From: Athripsodes cinereus
Taxonomy: Eukaryota; Arthropoda; Insecta; Trichoptera; Leptoceridae
Assembly: GCA_947579605.1 (NCBI GenBank)
Contig: OX388307.1
Coordinates: 11,199,237 to 11,263,236 of the forward strand
Length of the DNA: 64,000 nucleotides
Direction of reading: 5' to 3'
Below are positions 33,173 to 46,721 of the stretch, in pieces. Numbering within the stretch: position 1 is the first letter of the stretch; each line of letters starts with the position of its first letter. Made by a program: the position numbers and the translations under genes. The notes below the pieces were generated by a model. It was not told where the DNA came from and searched no databases. It was given only the letters and a program-made list of their open reading frames with translations.

Positions 33173-35283
33173 ATTATTTATAAACATACCAGAGATAATA
33201 ATAATAATAATTGTATGTACCCATTGAACTACAGTTGGGAAATTCTTTTACTTTACACAACATCCTTAGAGGATATTGCTTTTTTATATTGTACAAATCA
33301 AATATTGCTGGTGTATTAAGCTTTTAAGTGAGATAACTAGCAAGTTGGCTGGTACACCTACACAATTGATAAAAATTGTGAAGTTGCTTATATAAGTATT
33401 TTTAAAAATACATTTCATACAATTATCACGATATAAGTTTCTTCGAAGAAAAGTTTCAGTATCAATAAAATGTTATTCGAAAGATATTCTCTTCCACAGA
33501 GCGCTCAATATTCTCAGGGTCTGTTGCAGATGTTAACCTCATTACTTTGTCAGCAACTAAAACCACATTGTTTTACTATTCAGATTTTAATGAAGAAGTT
33601 TCGTAATTGTATTTTTACAACAGAAATATATGCATAAGATTATTTTGTATAGTATTATTTTACTTAATTTTGTGTTATACCGTGACAGCATACAGTTCAG
33701 ATAGATGTAGGAGTATCTTCGTTGAATTATTGATGGAGGAGAAAAGTCCGCAGAATCGATTTCATCAACATTTCATATAATCGAACTTAGCAATAATACT
33801 TTTTTGAAACGTTACAATAATAAAAAACGTTATAAAAATAAATAAAACTTTATACACGACGATATTTCCCACTTTATTCATGTTTGACATCCGTAATCAT
33901 AAAATTTATCAAATGAGAATCTTCGATTTATAAAACGTTGTTAACCATCACCATGCAATTGATAGACACGCCTTTTTATGTCGTTGTCATAGGTAATACG
34001 ATGATTGATTGACCAAAAAATATTTTTCTAACACTGAATTTTTATAACTCTATGTAAACCAATGTTTTTTGTGGATTGATCCTCAATTTGAATACCAAAC
34101 CTCTTTTATTAAACTTCGTCAAGTAAACTTTTATTTTCAAAGATATTCTGGTTTCTTAACCAAATAAACCATACTATTATTTTGTCTCACTACTCACAAA
34201 TACTCCCTAATGACAACTATTAATAATGATAAAGGCTTCGCTGTTTCCATCAATCCCTTCCTTCTTATACACAGCTTTGCTTCCTGTGATTGAGTGAATA
34301 TCATCCATCAGGTATCGTCGAGAACATTACACGAAGTCACCATTAGTTTATACAGCTTATCTAGTGATTCCATTATACATACCTACTCACTACGTATTCT
34401 TAAATGTTCAACTTGATCATAAAATAGAATACGGTTTACAATTTTTTTCCATTTTATATAACATATTCATAGTAAATACATAATAATGAAAAAATGTTAA
34501 TGATATTATTTCTTCGCTGACACAAAGCATTTAAAAAGTGACCTGTTTTAAGATGTATTAAAAAATATGTTAAAAAAATAAGACAAAATGGAAAAGCAAT
34601 GCTCAATAACGTCATCTGAGTTTCAAATAGTTTAATCACATTGAACTATACATCAAGATTCAAATGTTCTGTACGCATTCATTTGATTTTGAAGACGATA
34701 CAACATGAGAGATTTAACGGTAATGGTAGAGGCAGGATATATATTCAGTGATAAAAGTACATAAACGACTTTCTGTCATCTCTGCATTTTGGATTAGATG
34801 GAGAAATCGCACCTTCGCTATAAACTTGACATCTGTATATTGTAGCACTTTTGTTTGTAATCAAATAGACGAACAGTAGAAAAATAAATTGATAAATATC
34901 TCTACAGTAAAACTTGTGCAGTGGTATTTACATTTCTTTTCATTAACTACACTAAACTAAAATAACAAGAAAAAAGGTACATACGCTGATTATCAAAGTT
35001 TTCAAGTAAAACTCCACTGTTACATAAAATGCAAGTAGTATTTTCGTATTTTCCACAGTCATCTTTCTTTACAATTTATTTATTGTTTAATGACTTCATC
35101 CTGAAAACTTTACGTAACTGTGTTCTTATTGACACCGTAACATCACCAATAAAAATATAAAAGATTTGATAATTTCCATTTACTGAAAATTGCGGAAATT
35201 TCAATAAAATTTTGTTTTTAAACAAACATAAGTAGAATTAGTGCACATAGATTTTGACCAACAAACACATTCCTGGTTTAATA
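33173..35283. other. A+T-rich noncoding DNA
   Basis: No gene, RNA or repeat is recognised in 2.1 kb. Confidence 0.5.
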
Positions 35284-35530
35284 GTTTTTATTACTCAGGT
35301 AGTCATCGGAAATTAATTGACCTCCCACTCTTTCTGTAAGTTTCCGAGTGTCCTGGAGAAGGAAGGTATTTTTAAAACACCGTTTTAAGACAAAATATAC
35401 CATATTCAGTTCAGGGATGAGACCACGCATCCTGAATGTCATAATAATGGTAATATTATTGGCATTGTAGGGGTGACTGCATTTTCGTGAGAAGTAGCTG
35501 GTTCGCCGGCTATCTCCATTGTGAGAGAAT
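35284..35530 (+). mobile_element. TAG-tail repeat, diverged copy
   Basis: It has CTTTCTGTAAGTTTCCGAGTGTCCTGGAG, TTCAGGGATGAGACCACGC, ATCCTGAATGTC, ATTGGCATTGTAGGGG and GCCGGCTATCTCCATTGTG, in the same order as the copy at 48.36 kb. Its 3' tail is degenerate. Confidence 0.6.
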
Positions 35531-37994
35531 CCATAATGATATGGGTGGACCTTGTTATTAATTAATATCTATCATGTATTGTAATTATTATTGATCATTT
35601 GTTATATATTGCTCTGTTTTGTAATTTAATCACCTTAAGAGAGATATACACGTTTTTGTCACTATAATTTATTTTTATTTCTTTTACTAAACAAATTTAA
35701 TATCAATTTTATTAAAATTTATCATTTATATTTGAGACAGCAAGCACTAAAAATAATATTATCAAATAAAATACATTTTATTTTAGTCGGAAAATAAGAA
35801 AGAAACTGTAGACGTGATATTGTATTATTTTTTATTATAAAATAAACATTGGAATATTGGAGCCCAAACCCGAATTAATGTTATATTGTGTATTCTTTTT
35901 ATGGTTTTTATATTAAAATAACTCTACATGATAAGCAAAGCTTTTGAAAACAGAAGTAGGTACCTAAGGTAATTCATTCATTATTTATAATATTCGTTAT
36001 TCATTTTGAATTTCATACTTGATTTTATGTGGCAAATAAATAAGCGAACAAAGAGAAAATTCATTATGGAACTTTTAATAAAAGATAAGCCATAATTAGT
36101 TATGAAACTGCTGAGGAAATAGCACCACGTGCATGACAAACAATATCTATCTATACCATCTACCACATAAAGGGTAACCAATAAACTCATACTAAGTTTC
36201 AAAATGTTTTGAAGCACTTTTTTATGTAAATATCTAGGTTTACTTATATTGTAGTGGACTTAGCGGCAGTAAAATTTATGAATATTTTCACTTTAGTTTA
36301 GTTACATTACGTCAGCAAAATCCTCATACAGCAACTGCTAAATAATATTATCAATATCATTACATGCTTATCAGGTAATATAGACATTAGATGAGAGAAT
36401 GATGCATGTATATTTTTTATCATAAAACATATACGGAGGCATTACATGATATGGAAATTGTTCAAATAATCCCTGCATAAATATTATAGTATGTTCACAT
36501 ATGTATGTTTATATATTTTTTTTAAATAGGTATTCATTACAGAAACGTCAACCAAAAAAGTAACAGGGAAATCAACGCCTTTCAAGCAAGCTCGCACCAT
36601 TGATTTCGTGTCATGATAAAAGCAATATACATATGTAAATTTTACTTTTCTAACAAATGAAAGTACATTTCTCCGACAAATGATATAATAAATAATGAAA
36701 GTTCATTCCTCCTTTATCCTCCTTTATAAAGAGGATTCCTTAAATATATTCGTAGCCAGCATAAAAAAACGTAAGCTTTTTTGATAGGAAGCAATAATTT
36801 CCCTGCTCTCAGTGAAACTTGATTGAAACTGCGTATAAAAGAATGTTATTTTTTCAAACACTTTACTTTATTATTCTACAATTTGTTTATTAGGAGAAGT
36901 ACCATATGTGCCACTTTTATGATATTATTGTCTACTATAAGTAGGTACCTATAAGCTATCAAAATGGTTTCAACATTATCATAATGATAGATGACTTGTG
37001 AGTAATCATTCAATCATCTGAAAAGCACATTCTAAAAGGCGGTTTTAAAGTTATAAAAACTGATGATTGATTGAAGGAGTATAAATTTATTACTATTATC
37101 TTTCGCGTTTTATTACCTAGTTTTCCTAAAAATATAAGTATTGTTTTAAGTTTTTTTCAACATTATTACACATTTGCACTGCTTATTTGTTATAAATAAA
37201 TACTTGCAATAAGAAAATATTTTATAAATCGATTATTTTTTTGTCGAAGAAAATTTTGGCTTCATACTAATTATGTAACTACGAATATTTCCTACCATAC
37301 ACAATCAATGATAAAACAGATACAAATATTAAAAAATAACACGTATTATCAAGCAATTCTGTTGCTTAATTAAAAGTTTACTTAACTCATGTATGGAAGC
37401 AATGTGTGTTGAAATAAATAAAGTAATTGAAAAATACAAGTGCAAATTATTCCCTATGACTAACTTATTTTTTATATTTATGTTGTCAGTTATCTTACAT
37501 ATTGCGCAGAAAAGCAAATATAATATATTTGTATTAATAGAATTTCAATATTCAATAAAATAAGTTGTTCTCAACTGAAACGGCTGAATATGAAATGGAA
37601 AACATGACCCAATCATATTTTCCCCGAGGCAGACAGACAAATAATAATATGTAAACTATTGTTCGAGTTATTATAATATTTTTGTAATATTTCAATAGAG
37701 CGGCTAATTTGTATGATAATATCGATCATACTACATTATAGGTATAGATGAAAACAAACTTGAGTAGATGTATGTAAGAAAACAAAACAAAAACGCAATA
37801 CAGTTGTAGTTATAGTGAGTTGATAAATCTATCGCTTTACTCCTGAAGCATATTGTGCTAAATATAACAAACATTTAATGCTAATACAAACAAACTATCA
37901 ACGCAGACATCCCGGATTCCGGAGAATGTGCAACTGTGGCACGAATGTGCATACAAACTTCGCAATATAACAAGGATAAATCAGAAAAGTAAGA
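35531..37994. other. A+T-rich noncoding DNA
   Basis: No gene is seen. 35660-35810 resembles 17510-17700, probably an old dispersed repeat. Otherwise nothing is recognised. Confidence 0.45.
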
Positions 37995-38265
37995 AGAATT
38001 AGTCAGTACCTAAATTATTATAGTCTTTACATTCAATCGGAAAGCCAGACGTTCGAATCCTCTCATTGCCAACATCCCGCTCTTCCTTAACAAGCAGATT
38101 CTTTAGTACGAATATAATATGATGATTATAATTAGTTGGAAGATATTGCGCATCAGCAATAAACTCGCCCATTGCACAAAATTATGTATTCTATTGTTAT
38201 GTTACCATGTTTTTTCTTCTTTGTATACTAATTTTGTGCAATAAAGATTATTATTATTATTGGAG
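37995..38265 (+). mobile_element. Possible SINE: tRNA-like head and LINE-like (TTA)n tail
   Basis: CAGACGTTCGAATCC at about 38047-38061 is a good pol III B box, and TTAGTCAGTACC about 45 bp before it could be a weak A box. The segment then passes through GCATCAGCAATAAACTCGCC and ends TTTTGTGCAATAAAGATTAT (TTA)n, the form of a non-LTR 3' end. The parts are seen; their belonging to one element is inferred. Confidence 0.45.
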
Positions 38266-40369
38266 TTTGTTACAAAATATTAGTCTTGAGATATGATTGA
38301 ATTATTTGTACAATTTTGTCTTAGGGTTTTGCACAAGTAAATGTTCAAATAAATCAAACAAACATCAAACAGAGTTATTTGTTCTTATTTTGCCTTTTAT
38401 ATACATATTTAATATTCAAACACGTATATTAAAAAATAGTATCTATACACTATTCCGAACTTGTTTCTAGGAATCACGAGTCATCTAACTTCTTGATTTG
38501 TTACAATTTTACAGAAATTTTAATCTGTTTCCATTTTCGAAAAATATACAATAAATCTGTCTGGAGAACTTTCAAACTAATTATTATGGTCATGTAAAAT
38601 AAATTTGTGTTATTATTTTCCTAAAATGTATGATACAAAATATGAGGCTTAAGATACCTTTGAAACGTAATAAAAAGTATTCTTTACTCAAACCCTTCTT
38701 ATATTTTACATGGCTAGTTAACTAATCACCTGTTATTCCTTATATATAATATTCATTATATTTGTTATACAATGGTTCAATTTAAATCGATTGTATTGGT
38801 TAAAAGGATGTTGAATTATTAAAGAAAAATAACAGAGACCCCGTGCATGTGAAACAATAAAACTCCTTGACATTGATAACGTTTTTAACTTTAAAGGAGT
38901 ACCCATCACTATCAACAAATATCTAACAAAATTGCTGAATAGTTTTAATCGATCTAAATTTAATCGTAGAAATGATGTAAATAAAAAAATGTAATGAAAT
39001 TAATAGTAACCACAACAAAAGGTAATCTGAAAATGTATTTTGATAATATGAGACAACTTCAATAAAATATCAAACGAGGATAACATAATATGTACCTATA
39101 AAATTCTTATGGACGTAGAGGGAAAATTAATATTGACATTGGAAAAACATGATTCATATGAGAAAATATTAATAAGAAAAAAACTAGGAAATGTTGAATA
39201 AACACCAATTAAGTGTTTACTTAGCATGCCACTTAAAATGGTAGTGGATCATATTATTCCTGCAAAAAAACAACGTCAATGACTCCTGCATTGTAATCGC
39301 AGTTCATGTGACAGAGCTGACATTGAATATGTCAAGATTTTTTGTAACACTCAAACTAGAAAGCTAATTTATAAGAAAACACTATTAACCATATTAAATT
39401 TCAAACTACAGCATATGAAATGTATTATTTTAACATTTTTCTTGAGTTTTCCTAGACATGTGTCATTAACAACTTAGTATTTTAAGCAGTTTTTATGAAA
39501 AACATTTTCTCTTTATTTCTTCTATTTTTTTCTGTAATAACAAAGATACAAAGATCGTAAGGCAAATAGAAACTTCTTCACATTAGGAGGTCTGTCACAT
39601 CTGTTTATAAAAAGTTAATTCTATGAATTCAAACTGTTTCATATTAAAAATAGGTTCATCTTATTTTTTCAGTCAACTTTATAGAGATGAACGTATATTC
39701 CGATTTTTCCCGTCCCTTTTGCACTAAAATTTTTGGTGTATTAAATCCGTTAGAGTGCTACTTCGAGGTAGCATCTCTCACTTCACTGTGAATTTAAATC
39801 ATATCCGTGTATGTGTGTGTCGTTAAGGATATAAAACCTCCAGATACGGCACGATATGTGGCAAGCGCCGCTCTTTGATAAAAATGCAACGTGTCACTAA
39901 TTTAATCAAATTAATTAATTATAATTTAATTAATTTTTATTTAATAAAGTTAATTTTTTTAAACAAATAATCACCTATAATATTCAAATAATTTAAAATA
40001 AATTATTCAAAATTATGTGACGAAAGTCAAATGCAAAATTTATTCTTGGAAATGTTTCTAAATATTTGAAGTATTGACAAAAAACTGAACAAAAAACGCT
40101 TCAAATATCGCTGTTTATAATAATTGAATAAACAAATCCCATAAACTCTAAATTAATTCGCTTCCCACAATTCTCGGTATCGAATGTAATGACTTACTTT
40201 CAAGACTCGTTGAAAAAAAATCAAACGTTTCAAAAAAAGCAAATAAAAAGAACCATCAGAATGAGTAAACTAAGAATAGATAAAAATTAGATTTAATTTT
40301 TTTTTGTTCCTACATTAAAGACTCAATTTCTTATCGATTGTCACCTCATATAGGTCTCCCCAATCACAC
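38266..40369. other. A+T-rich noncoding DNA
   Basis: Nothing recognisable was found in 2.1 kb. Confidence 0.5.
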
Positions 40370-40525
40370 TCAAAACTATACTGAGAACATTTCACATTAT
40401 GGTTCATTGCTCGTTACTTAGAATTGTATAATTTTATAATATTTCACAATATGGTTCATTGTAGATTCGTTCACATAGAATCGTATAATTTTATACCAAT
40501 TTGAGAGTTTTAGTGTGACGTGAAA
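40370..40525. repeat. Imperfect ~60-bp tandem repeat with inverted flanks
   Basis: CATTTCACATTATGGTTCATTG ... GAATTGTATAATTTTATAA is followed by TATTTCACAATATGGTTCATTG ... GAATCGTATAATTTTATAC. The outer edges (CACACTCAAAACTATA and GAGAGTTTTAGTGTGA) are weakly inverted, so the unit may be a decayed MITE. Confidence 0.5.
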
Positions 40526-41184
40526 AGATAAATCGGTAAAAAAATTTGATTGACGAGTTGGAGCGGAAAAAGAAAGAATAATAAACTCAATGAAGTATGA
40601 CGTAATTCATACACATATCAAAACATTAATCGGTAGCAGGCCAACGAGTGGGATAATGTGATTTAAGGAGTCATTAGCCCTACATAAGTCGTTTATATTT
40701 CTTTTGTCTGTAGTAAATCATTCTCTAGTACTAAGAACAAACCTCTATTTATCTAAACTATCTTTAACTTGTTCCTCATCAAGTCAAATATCCTTAAAAA
40801 GAAAACCTCCGCAACATCTGGTGCCTAATAAATTACTTGACCTTACTGAGAAGATATTATATAACGAAGCTATGAAACAAAAAGACAGTAAAATAAAACT
40901 AAAAATATGAAAATTAGTTATGTAAAATAATCTAGAATCCATTTGCGTAGGTAAGTCTTCTTTCTTTCATTCAAATATACATATGTACGTATATAGAGAC
41001 TTATTTTTATATTATAGGGTGCAAAACATAAAGAAGGAGGAATCAAACCTGAAGACAAATTACTAAAGATGAATAATTGATAGGAAGCTAAGTCTAATAA
41101 TTCCATTAAACGTTTTCAAAAAAGTAAACACATAAACACATACTCATATAATCTAATCGAAACTAATTAGTGAAATTTAAAAGA
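40526..41184. other. A+T-rich noncoding DNA
   Basis: Frames at 40704-40910 and 40918-41106 have no family features. I see nothing else. Confidence 0.45.
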
Positions 41185-41275
41185 TAATCATCATCATCTC
41201 CGTCGGTCCCTCAATCCTGAGGATCGTGACCATCATGCCTCGTTCTATAGACCGCCATGTGATAATATGTAAATA
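41185..41275 (-). mobile_element. LINE-type 3' tail with (GAT)n
   Basis: On the minus strand GGTCACGATCCTCAGGATTG, GGGACCGACGGAGATGATGATGATT is a G+C-rich end followed by a GAT run, as in the RTE-like copies but with a different body. Confidence 0.45.
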
Positions 41276-42108
41276 AAAAAACATGTTTGTGAAACTACAA
41301 TTATTATAACAGTGCTGTGAATAAGACGATGTCAATGTATTTTAAAGGTGTACTGTTAAGTTTAACAGTCTTGGTAAATTCATTACTAATATGTATCTTC
41401 TACGGATACTTTAGTTTGCTGTAGGTATCTACTTGAAAACCATAGCGCTTGAGAGTAAAACTTTTGATCTAAGATTAACATCATTCAAATAATTAATATA
41501 TTGTAGCTTGAGTATTTTGTTACGAGTATGATATATATACATGATTTAGTTTAAGTAAGATAACAACATTAACAAATACATTATCCACAATCTACGTTAA
41601 TCTCATTTATAACCAAAACATTGTCTTTGAGTAATCAACATATTTATCGCACTGAAGCGCTTCGCCCGCTGTTAGAATTTACCAAACGAAATATTAAATG
41701 ATATATCAACATCTGACTATACAGAAACCATAAAAAAAATAGTATTAAATGAAGGAAATGAAGTCATTTTCTGATCTGATCGGACGCTGAATATACCTAC
41801 TTCTATAATGAAATTTAGATTCTCAGGTGTTATGGGTTTGATGATGAGGTAACAAAACAAAAGAACTAATAAAATATGGATGAAGTCCTTTATTAGTCTT
41901 CTTCACAATGACGATAGATTATGAAATTTGACTTGAAGTTCCGCATGAAATTACTGACTTGTGAAAGGACCCTTGGGCCTTCATGATTGAAATAGGTATA
42001 TAGGTACATTATGGGTTTTGCACTTTAAAAAAAAAAGATATATCTGTTTTGTTATAAACCCAAATACAACCTTATACACCAAGATAAAAGCTTGTGTCGT
42101 GAAAGGGG
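41276..42108. other. A+T-rich noncoding DNA
   Basis: Nothing recognisable was found. Confidence 0.5.
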
Positions 42109-42170
42109 AGTTTGCCGGCACCTGGGATCGAACCACAACCTTTTAATAAAGTAAGGTTAATACACTCACC
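42109..42170 (-). mobile_element. tRNA-like SINE head or tRNA pseudogene
   Basis: On the minus strand CCTGGTGAGTGTATTAACC gives an A-box-like region and GTGGTTCGATCCCAGG a perfect B box, ending GTGCCGGCA. The would-be acceptor strand (CAATCAT) does not pair with the 3' GCCGGCA, so it is not a functional tRNA. Confidence 0.5.
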
Positions 42171-43849
42171 AGGATGATTGTAGTTTCACACGTACATAGT
42201 TCCAACAAATCATAAGGATTTCAATTACACAATTACACATTTTTGACATGAATCAGATAAGAGTGTCATTGACTCAAGAATTTATCTTTGAAGACAATCA
42301 TTATACTCAATTACATAAATACAATGCTCTTGTTACAATAATTAAAACCTTAAGACATTAAAGTCTATCAACTGTCACATAATCCAATAATCAAACGAAT
42401 CGATTATCGGACGGCGTGTGGTCTTGTTTTTTTTTGACGTTTTATGAAAATAATCTTTTTAGTTGCGAATTATCGCTATCTTGCCAATATTTAAAAAAAA
42501 AAATGATAACCTGTACCTCGACAATATTACGTTACAATATTTATTCATTCTTCTTATCATCGCTTAGAACTTAACCTCCAAATTCTGCAGCCACTGGATC
42601 ACGAATGCGTGTGTGGGGCACTCGTTTATCAGATACATGGTCGATAGTTTGTGTCATCCGACATGTGCACGTTAGTGAATCAACAATGATGTGAATAAAA
42701 TACTTCATTACACAAATATAAAATGGTAAGATTTGAAATCAAAAATAATTTACTGCTTCAAAACAAAAATACAACTTTGTATTAGTTTCCCTCACTATTA
42801 AACCAGATATTAAACACAAAAACGATCACATTATATACGGAACGAAAGATTATTGCAACAGAAGAGATTTACATAAATACCGTGACCTTCGTAGAATGCT
42901 AAATATCCAAGAGACTGTAATAACAATAATAATAAGATAATTCAATTCACATGACATCGTAAATTTACAAAATACTTTATGAAAATTGTAGATTGTAGAT
43001 CTTATCTTAAGAGATAAAATCGTGAATCATGTATGTTATGGACAGCGCCGCAATTCTAGTATCTTCACCTACAATGGATCATCTAGAAATGGAAATAACG
43101 CTTTGTATATCATATCATATCAAATGCCTCTTTAAAAAAGGCCTTTTCGTTTTTCATTCAATGAATACTATAATTTTAAGTTAACGTTTCAACGTTTACT
43201 CATTGAGACTGCACTCTCCATAAATCCTTGTGACTATGGAGTCTCCACCAAAAACTTAACTTTTGTATTTATTATTAAGTCTAGATAAATGTATATTGTA
43301 GGCAGCTTTAAATATTCTTTGAATGATTTTAACACGAGTAAAAAATAAATACATGTGTATCAACTATTAATAATTTAAAATTAATTTCAAAAATACGTGT
43401 TTAATATCTTTGTCGCACTGACCTAATTGCCGATTAAATAAGATAATGTTTTTTGTTCAAATTAAGACAACAAAATATGACATCATTAAAATAATCGAAA
43501 TTCCTTTAAAATGGAACTCGTGATAATTTTAACGTACTAATATTTGTTATGGCCGCTTCTATTTACGTCATTTTTACGTGAAACACGAGGTACCTACTCG
43601 TATATCTACCTATCATGACATATCCACAACAGTAGAAAGGAAAATGGTTACAGAAATCAGTGATAAATATTTTCACTTCACTTCCCAGATTAAAACTTAT
43701 AATGCCTGTAAGTGAATGTAACTATACACAGTATCTAAGTTGTTATCAATAAGCTCTCATTTGGGATATAATAATGCGCTTTCTGTGACTGTATAAGTTG
43801 TGCAGCATTTTTTAATGTCTGTTGTTTCAATGTAGTGTGTATTAAATTG
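42171..43849. other. A+T-rich noncoding DNA
   Basis: No gene is supported. A G+C-richer patch at about 42570-42680 is noted, but I cannot assign it. Confidence 0.45.
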
Positions 43850-44290
43850 TTTCATTATTTTCTCTCTGATTTAGAAAAATTGAACTTTTTTTATTTGTCG
43901 TGTCAAAACCCAGAAAAATAACCAACAGAACTGATCTCCAGTACTGTGTAAAACGCACAACACGTGAAGAAGCGTCAAAAATATCCTCCATAGTGCATGT
44001 GACAGGGCACAATGGACACTCCAACAAGTGTGGCACGGTCTGTACTTCACCGCAGCCACACGTTCCAGATTCGTCTTGTAGGAAGCCCCATCGTTCTCTA
44101 TTCTCACGGCAGTTTCCTACACCACGAATCGAAGTCGGATTACTTAAAAGTGTTACGGTCTGCGTCTCTAACACACCACTGTGACTGAGGTCACATTTCC
44201 ATGTAGTCGATAGTCAACTACATATTTAACAAGTCACACTGATCAGTCGATTCAGGGTTTTCCGTGTCGCCTGAATTAATTGACATAAAA
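43850..44290 (-). pseudogene. Jockey/R1-type LINE C-terminal fragment
   Basis: On the minus strand KTLNRLIS (about 44255) is followed after stops and frame changes by NCRENRERWGF, then CGCGEVQTVPHLLECPLCP and CTMEDI. The C-x-C-x7-H-x3-C pattern in PHLLECPL context is the C-terminal zinc-binding motif of jockey/R1-group reverse-transcriptase proteins, and LNRLR-type sequence normally precedes it. Only about 130 codons remain. Upstream stops show that it is a dead, truncated copy. The plus-strand 94-residue frame is a shadow. Confidence 0.8.
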
Positions 44291-45777
44291 GTCCTGTTTT
44301 AAGAAAAGCTATTCCTTTGACAAAAATATCATAGGTTTTTATTGTACTATAACATACAATTGTGGATGTTGAAAGATGCTTTTTGTCATCTTTGTACATT
44401 CTGATTAGCACAAAAGAATTGAATATTTTGGTAGAATAAAATTTTATAATTTTGTACATGTAGGTAGTATTGATTTCTACCACTTGTGCTCTCATATGAA
44501 TAGGCAAAATTTAAAATATTACATAGTTTTTATCCATAGGTAGGTGCATAGTTTTTTCTTGTAACATTGGCAATTTAAAATAAAATTACTAATGTAAGAG
44601 TGTTCCTGTTAATTTTTCTTCAAGTTCTTCACAACTACACGGATCTCAAACAACTTTAATAATATATTGATATTTATAATAGGTGTACGCTGCTTTATAA
44701 AGATAATATTATCATTCACGTCTCTGATGGTATTCAACGAAATTATTTTGGAATGCTGACAAGTGGAATAATATAAATAATAAGCATCTCCTTGAAACTA
44801 TTGCATAGTAATCTGAGTCAACAATAATATTATTAATATTCTGATATAGTTACATATTTGGAGGATTGGTAATACATAGTTCAATTATTGCAGTGAAGTT
44901 CAATGTAATGCTTCTTGGAAAAAATATTATTACTGTATACTGTAGCCACATACTATTATAATAATATTATAGTTGGGGAATGAATGAAGTTATCCAAGCG
45001 ATTATAATTCACTTATATAAATTGTATTACAAAAGGGGTGAGTCTATGACCTTTTGAAGGTTTTACTAATATAAATTTTGTATTTCTCATATTTAGATAT
45101 GAAAACTTTATTTCAATTTCAAAAGCTGATGGTTTCAAATGATAAGATTTTCCGCCTAAACATTTAATTCTCTTCAGTGTAGGCTGTTTACGCAGCAATA
45201 CGAGTGCAAAAGCAAATAAGAACTAAAATCAATTTACCTGCTCCGCAACAATAGAATGTAAGGTCTAAGGAAATTGGATAATCGTATACAATATATGTTG
45301 TTTTTATATGTTGTTTGGATGTTAAAACTAAGAAACAGCGTATAAGGAGACACAATTTTAGCAAATTTAGTCAGAAGAAAATAATCTGAATTTATAAAAT
45401 GGGTAAAAATAGACCCATTTTTTAGAGTAAAAATTCTACCTCGATAACATCCCATAAACTTTTATTATATTTACATTTCCTTCTTTTCTACCTCCATGTC
45501 GTTCAACAAGTGAAACAGACAGCCGTCATATAAAGACGAAAAATCTATTTTAATGTAAATACGTATATCATTACTTGTACGATTAATTTAACTTTATGGC
45601 TTAAAATTATACGAATTGAAGTTTTTAAACAGTAGGTAGATTCTTACTCATATAAGTTTTCGGACTATATGGAGTTGTAAAAATTTGATTTAATAATACA
45701 ACAAATTTATCGCAAATATTATCCATTAATAATTTGTCAAAAAATTAGTACCCGTCAAAAAATTAGTTCCCAATTTT
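44291..45777. other. A+T-rich noncoding DNA
   Basis: Several short frames (61-93 residues) show no features. Nothing else is recognised. Confidence 0.45.
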
Positions 45778-46175
45778 TTCCGTAAATTTTGTAAAAGGCA
45801 GATGTTTGAAAAATAATAAAAAAAATACATTTGTAATTTGAGAATTTGTAAAGCGCCGTTTACTCATAACATGACCTCTAGGGCGCCGTATATCGTATCC
45901 ATCACCCGAAACTCCCAGCAAAAAGGTGTGTCTTCAGTCCTTTTTTAAAACTCTCTCCATTCACCTCCTCTCGCAGACACAGAGGCAGCTTGTTCCAACA
46001 TCTGGGACCCGCAACACTAAACGCTCTATCTCCAAAGCGAGTTTTAAAGTCAGCGATGAGGTATGCCACCCATCCTGAATGTCTTACTTTTCGAGTACAA
46101 CATGCATGTCTATAAATGCAGTTGGTCTGTTGGCCATCCCATCTGCGGGATATGCTGTGATGGATATGGTTTGTA
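45778..46175 (+). mobile_element. TAG-tail repeat interrupted by a LINE 3' end
   Basis: The outer parts belong to the TAG-tail family in order: CGTAAATTTTGTAAAAGGCAGATGTTTG at 45780-45815, and CAGCGATGAGGTATGCCACCC to GGGATATGCTGTGATGG at 46051-46173. Between them (about 45832-46041) lies foreign sequence encoding, on the minus strand, TRFGDRAFSVAGPRCWNKLP followed by SFKKGLKTHLF and a stop. This is the C-terminal end typical of L2/CR1-group LINE proteins. It looks like a short LINE copy inserted into an older repeat. The 128-residue minus frame crosses the junction by chance or by fusion. Confidence 0.7.
45902..46042 (-). pseudogene. L2/CR1-like LINE C-terminal fragment
   Basis: About 47 codons ending in TGA read TRFGDRAFSVAGPRCWNKLP, then EEVNGESFKKGLKTHLF. 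The same block, diverged (YERAFGVVGPVTWNRLP, SFRGKLKTELF), closes the LINE at 57.9-60.8 kb. It carries no catalytic residues. Confidence 0.75.
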
Positions 46176-46316
46176 GAAGTAGAAATAAAAAGATAGTATG
46201 TATGTTGAAGAAAAATAAGCGAAGGGAGCATTTTTGGTTTATTTATTAAACGCATACTTACAAAAAATAATAAAAACCATAGTATCAAATAATAGTACCA
46301 ATTACGGTGTTTTATA

Positions 46317-46721
46317 CAGAGCCGTCTTTAACAATACTGGGACTCCTGGCACACAATTGTGGTACGGGGCTCTGGATGGCGTAAATAATTCTCAGCCTCA
46401 CGATTCAATAATTTGGCTTACGCTCAAAATTTTTACCCCCCCCCCCCTCCCCCGTGTTGTATTATCGAAAAAGTATAGAAATTTGAAATGCTTTACTGTC
46501 TGCTCAGTTTTATTAAAGAATGTATTCACAGAATCCTATATTTGTTATTTTTAGTAATTACGCACTTTGGTATGGGAGTTTGAAATTTTTCACGTGTTCT
46601 TCGTTTTTTATTAGATAATATTTTCGACTAAAAATCGATAAAACCATGCCCCTTTTTTGCCAAAAAAAATAATGTCGGACGTTTCGGAGCCTTGTGTGGC
46701 CTTATGGTAAAGACTGCACTG
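46317..46721. mobile_element. hAT-type MITE
   Basis: The element begins CAGAGCCGTCTTTAACAAT, and its far end read in reverse is CAGTGCAGTCTTTACCATA, an inverted repeat with a CAGNG start typical of hAT. Flanks GTTTTATA (46309-46316) and GTTCTATA (46722-46729) are an 8-bp target duplication with one mismatch. Length is 405 bp and there is no transposase, so it is non-autonomous. It contains a poly(C) run near 46436-46452. Confidence 0.8.

Noticed and set aside
42570..42680. A G+C-richer patch translating to a short conserved-looking peptide on the minus strand
   Set aside because: I could not match it to any family, and there are stops in every frame close by. It is more likely an old repeat scrap.
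45902..46288. A 128-residue frame as a host gene
   Set aside because: Its C-terminal third is a LINE C-terminus and its middle is the TAG-tail repeat. It is a composite of repeats.
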